A stretch of 64,000 nucleotides of DNA from Zerene cesonia (Eukaryota; Arthropoda; Insecta; Lepidoptera; Pieridae). Every line of letters begins with the position of its first letter. Position 1 is the first letter of the stretch. Below the pieces are notes generated by a model. It was not told the DNA's origin. It saw only the letters and a program-made list of their open reading frames with translations, and did no database searches. The DNA lies in the NCBI RefSeq assembly GCF_012273895.1, contig NC_052127.1, positions 248,001 to 312,000 on the forward strand. Direction: 5' to 3'. Made by a program: the position numbers and the translations under genes. Positions 57,076 through 64,000 of the stretch are shown here, in pieces.

Positions 57076-57531
57076 TTCAACTTCAAGTTTGCATTATAGT
57101 ATAGATGTAGATTAAACTCCAGTTCAAGTCCATGATTCATCAAAAAAATTTCAGCCCTTTCGGCATTTAACATATTTAGGTTAATATTCAGTGTGAAAAA
57201 CAAGGAAAAAGTATGTGAGATTCAACGTCATATCGTCTTAAGATGTATCGTTAATTTTTATAAACCACATCGAAATTTGTCTTATCATAATTAGGTTACA
57301 CTAAAACTAAGTAATTAAATTAAGCTATTGTTACGATTAATCTGATTTAAATTTGTTTCTAATATGGATACAACTTGTCATGTCTTACCCTTCATCTTGT
57401 ATACCCGGAAATCCGGTGAAACTTTAATTACATTATATACCGGATACTGAATAATTTGGGTGATTACTTACTAACTTTATCAATTAATATATCTTTTAAA
57501 CTACATCGTAGAATATATTATACTAAAATCT

Positions 57532-57722
57532 AGTCCTAATTTATATTATAAACGCGAAATTGTGTATGTATGTGTGTCTTTCTTTCACGTCGATTTTAGA
57601 GTACCATTTTTGTGTATGTAGATAATTAGAAAGCTAGAGAATGACATAAGTAAATTTCTTCCCGATCCAATGTCTTATTTCCATTGGAATTTTTTTTGAT
57701 CACGGGCGAAAGACGGACAGAC
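57532..57722 (+). mobile_element. Helitron-like element, degraded
   Basis: TCCTAATTTATATTATAAAC, GCGAAATTGTGTATGTATG, TCTTTCTTTCACG, and CACGGGCGAAAGACGG. The CTAG end is not kept. Confidence 0.5.
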
Positions 57723-58037
57723 AGTCATAAAGATATAAATATTATAGTTTATTATTTATTTCATAAATTGTTCGATAAACCAAATTAAAAAAAAAACAAA
57801 CAAACATTTTATAAAGAACCTTTTACACTTATATAATAGAACCTATATAGAATAAAAGAATAGAATTCTTAGCGTTAAGTTTAAAACCTATGCTAAAAAT
57901 GTATTAGTTCAGAGAGCTTAATAGAGCATTGGTGAATATATAGAAGAGGAAAATCCACAACCGTTGGCAAGTCATCACTGGACGGTTCTTTCGCATCATT
58001 ATTTTAATAAATTATGTAAAATCCAAATGTAAAATTG

Positions 58038-58170
58038 ATACCATCTCAAAAGAGTAACTACAGAGTTTCATGCCGATAGAAATTGCCTTCCGAACCACCA
58101 TTGGTAGATGGTAAAACTATGTAATGACGATTCAAAAGTGCTCTAAGAGGTCTATATATAGATAAATGAT
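58038..58170 (+). mobile_element. LINE-type 3' tail repeat
   Basis: AAGAGTAACTACAGAGTTTC, ATGCCGATAGAAATTGCC and TAATGACGATTCAAAAGTGC, matching 60144-60300. Confidence 0.5.
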
Positions 58171-58452
58171 ATTCACACGATTTAACATTACAATGTATTC
58201 TCAAATAATTATTTTCTTCACAAATCATCACCAATTTACCTCGGGAGGCACCACTCTAAATTCCAAAGTGGGATTGAATGACAATTCCCCATCAAACACA
58301 AAAATAATCAAAACCGAAACCCACTTAACTATAGATTAAAAAAAGTCAAACATACAGTCTATTTAAGAACAGCCGTAGTTAAAAGTAACCCATCTGCGCA
58401 TAACTTATTGAACTGTACCAACTATATCTTATACCTTTAAACGAGCAATTCT

Positions 58453-58581
<129 letters not shown>

Positions 58582-58749
58582 GGAATCTCTGAATCGGCTC
58601 CAACGATTTTCATGAAATTTAGTATACAGGGGGTTCCGGGGGCGACAAATCGATCTAGCTAGGAATTTTTTTTAGAAAATGTCATATTCGTGTTTTATTC
58701 GTGTTTTTCTTTCCTGACATCTATTGGTAAATAATAATACTATTTTGCT

Positions 58750-58850
58750 TTGTAGATAGCTGGACAACTGAAATAACACATAGGCACTTTTTATACCGAT
58801 ATTCCTACGGGATACGGACTTGCGCGGTTTCAACCGCGGGTCACAGCTAG
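58750..58850 (+). mobile_element. Helitron-like element HLE-A, 3' part
   Basis: TTGTAGATAGCTGGACAACT to AACCGCGGGTCACAGCTAG|T. Confidence 0.75.
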
Positions 58851-58904
58851 TATCTCATTAAACATACTGCTATACTAACATGCTACAAGAAGTGAACCCA
58901 AAAC

Positions 58905-58990
58905 CACGTGATCCGCGCACCCGGATCAAACGGACCGGGTGAAATTAATCGCCGGTTATCCGGCCCGGGTATACCTTAACCGGTTTTGAG
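58905..58990. promoter_or_regulatory. GC-rich CCGG-motif cluster with perfect AACCGGTT palindrome
   Basis: CACGTG (E-box) at the start, then CACCCGGATC, GGACCGGGTG, CGCCGGTTATCCGGCCCGGG and TTAACCGGTTTT. AACCGGTT at 58978-58985 matches the Grainyhead consensus. This is not part of a recognised repeat here. Enhancer function is inference. Confidence 0.35.
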
Positions 58991-59049
58991 TAATCGTTCT
59001 TACGGTCTGTTGCTTTTTATATTTATTACGCGGCATGTATATTGTGTAA

Positions 59050-59220
59050 TCTAATATATAAAATTCTCGTGTCACAGTTTTCGTTCCTCCGAAACGGCTT
59101 GACTGATTTTGATGAAATTTTTTGTGCGTATCCGGTATCTATGAGAATCGGCCAACATCTATTTTTCATACCCCTAAATGATAAGAGTAAGGCAGAACAG
59201 TGTTTGCCGGGTGCAGCTAG
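59050..59220 (+). mobile_element. Helitron-like element HLE-D, complete
   Basis: TCTAATATATAAAATTCTCG to GCCGGGTGCAGCTAG|T. Confidence 0.85.
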
Positions 59221-59617
59221 TGTTTTATAAAAATTTAAAAAAATCTATACCTATTGAATTTTAATAAATATTTTTTGTGTTTCAACACAAGTGTGTTTTG
59301 ATTATGATTAATTTGAGATAAACTTTCATTAATATAATCATTTTTAAATAAAAAATTGACAGGCACCAACTATCAAATGAAAATGAATTATACAAATCTG
59401 TTTACCCACTAAGAAGTAATGAGGTGACACACAAAAAATACAGTCGTATTGATAGCCTCTTTTTTTAAGTCGGTTGAAAATAGGCTACATTGTAGTAAAA
59501 ATAACTTTTAAATGGAAATTATTGTATCGCTTATTGACATCGTCATAAAAGTATATAAGGGTTAATAATAAAAATCTTATAGTTACATACATGTAGAGAG
59601 GATGTCATGATTATTAA

Positions 59618-59777
59618 TCTTATATATAAAAATCAATTGCTGTTCGTTAGTCTTGCTAAAACTCAAGAATGGCTGGTCTGATTTTTATAATCATGGTTTT
59701 GGTGCATTCTGAATACAGGGATGGTTTAAAAGGTAAGAACAATACGCAGGCGTGCGAAGCCGTGGGCGGGAAGCTAG
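59618..59777 (+). mobile_element. Helitron-like element HLE-I
   Basis: TCTTATATATAAAAATCAAT with TGCTGTTCGTTAGTCTTGC, CTCAAGAATGGCTGGTC, and end GCCGTGGGCGGGAAGCTAG|T. Confidence 0.75.
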
Positions 59778-60143
59778 TTCATGATAAAAAAGGTGTGTCT
59801 GCGATTCACACACGATAGAAGTGAAACTTCAGTAATATAAAATACTATGTATATTTCTGTCTCATTCTTTGCCGGGTTCATTCTAAACATTTTTGTATTT
59901 GTGTCTCTTACCTGTCGTTTTTCCGTTGCATCAGGTTTGAAATCACAACGATTCTAAGGAAGTTTCACTTCAAAAAGTATGACTTTAAATAATAGTGCAA
60001 AAGACAGCTATAGTGCAGGAAATATAGGGACAAAAATGTACGTTTATTGCTATTGTATTTTATATGAAACCTCTTTGGCATTAATGTTATATACATATTA
60101 CATATTATGTAGAACTAAAATATTAGATTGATTTTATTTTAAA

Positions 60144-60300
60144 AGAGCAACTACAGAGTTTCATGCCGTATTCTCTGTAGAAACTGCTTTCCGAGCCGAT
60201 GGTAAATAGTAAAACTGTGTTATGACGATTCAAAACTGCCTCTATAAGAAGTCTAGATGAATAAATAAATGAGTTTAAGTTTGAGTTTGAGTTTTGAGTT
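60144..60300 (+). mobile_element. LINE-type 3' tail repeat with GAGTTT repeats
   Basis: GAGCAACTACAGAGTTTCAT, CTTTCCGAGCCGATGGTAAA, TGTGTTATGACGATTCAAA, then AATAAATAAATGAG and GTTTAAGTTTGAGTTTGAG. Confidence 0.55.
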
Positions 60301-60349
60301 TATCAATAATTCAGAATTATGAATATTAGTAAGTGAGTATTAAGGAATA

Positions 60350-60557
60350 CTAGCTGTGCCCCACTGTTTCACCCGCGTAAGTCCATAAGAATATCGGGAT
60401 AAAAATTTGCCTATATGTTATACCAGTTGTCCAGCTACCTACGTACCAATTTTCTCTAAATACCAAATTTCATTGTAATCGGTTCAGTACGTTTTGCGTG
60501 AAAGAGTAACAAACACACACATTCTTACAAACTTTCGATTTTATAATATTAGTAGGA
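60350..60557 (-). mobile_element. Helitron-like element HLE-A
   Basis: CTAGCTGTGCCCCACTG to TATAATATTAGTAGGA|T. It is followed by further TAGTAGGA/TAATAGGA units as at 31971. Confidence 0.8.
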
Positions 60558-60884
60558 TTAGTAGGACTAATAGGATTAATTGTTACGACAAAAAAAATCT
60601 GGAGACTTGCAGTTATTTAGCGCACCCTATCTTTCTTTATAATAAATATACACTCTTAATATGAATAAAAAGAAATCAATTCAATTTGAGTATATCACAA
60701 ACAGAAAGTATGACATTATGATTGCAGCGAACTAACTTAAAAGTGGGTTCATTACACTGACTGTAGCCAAGTTATGAAGCTCTATCGATTGGACTACGAA
60801 CGGCATGCCTTATTGATATTATATCAGTCTAGCTAGCTTTACATTGGTTTTCTTACAGGATTTATTGAATTTTTTAATGTGGGT

Positions 60885-60945
60885 GTCGAGTACGCTTAGG
60901 CACGAATTGGGCCAGCTCGCACCGCATGCTACTGTGTTACTTACG
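60885..60945 (+). mobile_element. SINE2 head fragment
   Basis: GTCGAGTACGCTTAGGCACG and AATTGGGCCAGCTCGCACCG. A GAAA-rich microsatellite (about 60951-60975) follows. Confidence 0.6.
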
Positions 60946-60975
60946 GGAGAAAGAAAGAAAGAAAAGAAAGAAAGA

Positions 60976-61961
60976 TCAATTTATTTTAACACACACAAAC
61001 ACACATACATACATAAAAATAGAAAAATAAAAAGAAAACAAAAAATATAATCAAGGAATAATACGTGTGGTTGCATGCGCCAAAAAAGGATGCCACTCAG
61101 TATATTTGAGGCAGAACACCTCAACACTGATTTTCAGTGACACCCTTCCGACATCTGGATTGCCAGCCACTTCACAACTTTTAAAATGCATGTACTTTAC
61201 AAAAAAAATATATATATATAAAGAAATAAATGAATATTATAAGTCAGTAAGTATTATTAGATAATATATGTAATATATCAATATGATAATACAAATATAA
61301 TAATTTATATGAACATACTTAAACTACATATAGGTATATACATTATACAAAGTTACAGAAAGGTTCGTTACAGACGCAAAGAAAGCTGCTGAGTTTGTTG
61401 TTGTAAAACAAATTGTCTATATTTGAGACGAAAGGTGGAAACAGTTCTTCAAACAGTTCTTGGGAGTGAGCGGAGACGAAGGCCATTTATTCTTTATTGC
61501 ACACTTTCACACTTACAAAATATAAAAAAAAGAAATAAAATTTAACAAAAACTAGTATGCAGAGGGCAGCCTTATGGCTAAAAGCCATCTCTACCAGGCA
61601 ACCGTTCCTTCTTTCTTTCATCCTAAGAATCCAGCCTACGAACCCGATGAGTCATTTTTTGCATTTTTTATGGCGGGGCAAACAAATAAGCAGGTTAGTC
61701 TGCGGCCACCTAATGTAAAGTGACGCTATCTACACATTTGTAGCACTTATGGTGTTATCAGTTCTTTGGCAGCCTTTGAGTCTCATGTACGCTATTTCTT
61801 GTAGTTGTTTCCTTTATGTCATAATAATTCGAGATGATGTTTTTCAATAAGTTGTTTGTCTAAATAAGTTCAATAAGTGCAAGGTTTGACACATACGATT
61901 AAAAACACTTAACAATTTATAACAATTACTTAATTACAGAAATCACCACTCAAATACAAAC
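60976..61961. other. Intronic stretch, no gene supported
   Basis: A-rich and low-complexity at the left. A piece near 61660-61740 (ATGGCGGGGCAAACAAATAA) looks like a dispersed repeat end but has no partner in this window. No credible exon. Confidence 0.4.
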
Positions 61962-61974
61962 AAATAACCATTTT

Positions 61975-62142
61975 AGTATTTTCTTGTGTTTGATTTTACG
62001 CGAGTATTATACGTTTAGAAATTAAAAAGTTTTAACGGATTTTAAACGCGATTTATTCATTATATTATTAACCCGACGTTTCGAACGCTTGACTCCCCGT
62101 GACCACGCTCGCTTAAATTCCGTTAAAAAGTTTTTAATTTCT
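61975..62142 (-). mobile_element. Penelope-like element insertion with 13-bp TSD
   Basis: AAATAACCATTTT is duplicated at 61962-61974 and 62143-62155. The insert starts AGTATTTTCTTGTGTTTGAT, carries ACCCGACGTTTCGAACGC and CCCCGTGACCACGCTCGC, and ends GTTTTTAATTTCT. Same family as 40310. Confidence 0.85.
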
Positions 62143-62155
62143 AAATAACCATTTT

Positions 62156-62924
62156 GTTTAGTTACTCACCGCAAATATTTCGCGGCAGCCGCTTTGAAGA
62201 GCCGTGTTACGATCCCAAGATCAAAATATAATCTTAGATTTAAATCTGTAATCTTCTAATCCTACCTGGTACGCTAGAAACGGGCAGTTTTGTCGTAAGG
62301 CAGTAGAGGCCGACAATAACATTAATACGGATGCGTATACGAGCGTTCAAACGCCGAGTTTAATTATTTCTACGAGCACTTACGGGAGAACTGAGAGGTT
62401 ATATAGCGTTTACTAATCTTTACTCTTATTAGTTGAACAAAGAAATGGTTTTAAGTTATTGCGCTTAGTTGCTGGCGAAGGGATTAGCTACGAATTACAT
62501 ATGGCGAAGTATACACGTGAGTAAACGGTATAAAAGAAGCAAATGAAATCACCTTACATAGGTTTTATTGTGAAAGAAGAAAACGTTATGAATTTAAGTA
62601 AGCTCAGAGATGCGTCCATTTATATGACTCTTATTTATTCAACTGGTCTTCTTTGAGAAGCACTTTTAAGTCGTGGAAATACACAAGAAATTAATTATTA
62701 ACATCGCGTCGATTCGTTAAGCAGTTACAGAGAGGGTCCGGTAAAAAATTTAACAACAATGTAATAACGATTCTGCAAAATAGCTCAGTAAAATGATGAA
62801 TAAATGAAATGAATGATATCAGAAAACTGACCCGTACCAAACCACACTATATCATCGTAAGGATCTAACATTATTTTTATAAATTTAAACCGAATATATT
62901 ATTGGTATTCTTTTTTTATATCAT
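62156..62924. other. Intronic stretch, no gene or repeat recognised
   Basis: Moderate AT content. The interval 62160-62400 is less AT-rich (CGCGGCAGCCGC, GGGCAGTTTTGTCG). No exon with a phase-1 acceptor seen. Confidence 0.4.
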
Positions 62925-63045
62925 ATCAACAGAGCTGGTGGTTCGCATAGCGTGGTATTATTCCACGCCGGTTTTCTGTCGTGGTGTGGTACTTCCCCGG
63001 TGCGAGATGGCCCAATTCGTGCCAAAGCGTGCTCGACTCCCACAT
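62925..63045 (-). mobile_element. SINE2 with internal deletion, inverted
   Basis: GAGCTGGTGGTTCGCATAGC (3' end) is joined directly to CACGCCGGTTTTCTGTCG, CTTCCCCGGTGCGAGATG and GCGTGCTCGACTCCCAC (head), so the middle of the SINE is missing. Confidence 0.7.
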
Positions 63046-63326
63046 TTAAATTCTAATTTTCAACATACCTGCAGAAACTAGCGTTCAACCGCCCGTTTAC
63101 ACAAGATACCCGAAAGTGTATGGAAGATTAAGATAATACGTTTATCTCTATTGACCCCCTTTTATATCGGCTCGATCTGTCCTATTTTTTGCTATTACCG
63201 CTTTAGATAAGCGCTGCCATGTAATAACATTTATTTCAATCCCCGTGTGGGGAATAAATGGGCGCGTGACGTAAGAATATCTGTTTTCCCTTATATGTTT
63301 TGTTTACCAACGAATATTAAGAACAA

Positions 63327-63535
63327 TCCTACTAATCCTACTAATATTATAAATGCGAAAGTTTGTAAGGATGTGTGTGCGTTTGTTGCTCTTTCACGCA
63401 AAAACCACTGAACCGATTGCAATGATAATTGGTACGTAGATAGCTGGACAACTGAAATAACATATAGGTAACTTTTTATCCCGATATTCGTACGGGATAC
63501 GGACTTAAGTGAGGTAAACCGCGGGGCGCAGCTAG
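63327..63535 (+). mobile_element. Helitron-like element HLE-A, first unit of a tandem dimer
   Basis: TCCTACTAATCCTACTAATA (outer tip repeated) to CGGGGCGCAGCTAG. The next unit starts without any spacer. Confidence 0.85.
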
Positions 63536-63724
63536 TATTATAAATGCGAAAGTTTGTAAGGATGTGTGTGTTTGTTGCTCTTTCACGCAAAAACCACTGA
63601 ACCGATTGCAATGAAATTTGGTACGTAGACAGCTGGACAACTGGAATAACATATAGAAAACTTTTTATCCCGATATTCCTACAGGATACGGACTTACGCG
63701 GGTGAGACCGCGGGGCGCAGCTAG
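63536..63724 (+). mobile_element. Helitron-like element HLE-A, second unit of a tandem dimer
   Basis: It begins TATTATAAATGCGAAAG, lacking the outer TCCTACTAA, and ends GGGGCGCAGCTAG|T. The two units are closely similar over their full lengths. Confidence 0.85.
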
Positions 63725-64000
63725 TTGTTTTATAAGTGACGTAAGATGATTTAAAACGGATGCTGACATTTGCTTCTATTGAAAATGTTTCCGTAAGAAC
63801 TGCAATGCATTATTAAATAAAATTGCCTTTATTTTGTTCTAGAATAGCACAAAACCCGAAAGAAACTTTAAAATATTATTCCCTGCACGTTGCACTCGCG
63901 TCCGGTAACAACTGTAATATAATTTAAATTAACATATTGCATATACTATATAATAATAACATTGTAAAGGTAGCTTCTACTAAAATTTTGTCAAATTTAT

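Noticed and set aside
63291..63611. 106-codon open frame on the minus strand with internal repetition
   Set aside because: The repetition is the HLE-A tandem dimer, not protein repeats.

Overview
The window looks like AT-rich nuclear DNA from a moth or butterfly (Lepidoptera). The evidence is the density of short non-autonomous Helitron-like elements of the Lep1 type (5' TC, 3' CTAG, inserted next to T), tRNA-derived SINEs ending in TGA repeats, a second poly(A)-tailed SINE family, and a protein-coding gene with very long introns. There are no operons, no prokaryotic features, and no complete RNA gene that I can support.

The only host gene I can support is the 5' part of a dipeptidyl-peptidase-like gene of the DPP6/DPP10 type (family S9B, type II membrane protein) on the + strand. 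A first coding exon (873-1130) and a transmembrane exon (40989-41196) join in frame, phase 0 to phase 0, across an intron of about 39.9 kb. The junction recreates the EEL...RNW(K/R)GI block that precedes the membrane span in DPP6/DPP10. The second exon ends in phase 1. The rest of the gene (beta-propeller and hydrolase domains) is not visible and presumably lies downstream of this window, so about 22.8 kb of the right side is intron 2.

Nearly everything else is intronic repeat. (i) More than forty Helitron-like copies fall into at least eight sequence families, which I label HLE-A to HLE-I (my labels). (ii) SINE1 is tRNA-derived with a (TGA)n tail. (iii) SINE2 begins with a GTGGGAGTCGAGCAC-like head and ends in poly(A); it has a 2b variant. 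(iv) SINE3 is a second tRNA-derived family. (v) Four Penelope-like element (PLE) insertions each carry 12-14 bp target-site duplications; one retains the C-terminal PLE reading frame. (vi) LINE relics comprise an RT fragment touching exon 1, an RTE-type C-terminus, and CR1/Jockey-like 3' tails. (vii) A DNA transposon with 13-bp inverted repeats and a TTA duplication has its interior in an assembly gap. (viii) Microsatellites are present, the longest being (TA)62.

There are two runs of exactly 1000 N. The first (39146-40145) lies inside the inverted-repeat transposon. The second (47399-48398) is flanked on both sides by the same 77 bp and is probably a false gap between overlapping contigs. 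A few GC-rich patches (13941-14060, 25965-26085, 58905-58990) stand out from the background as possible exon or regulatory sequence. Most open reading frames in the window are chance frames through repeats.
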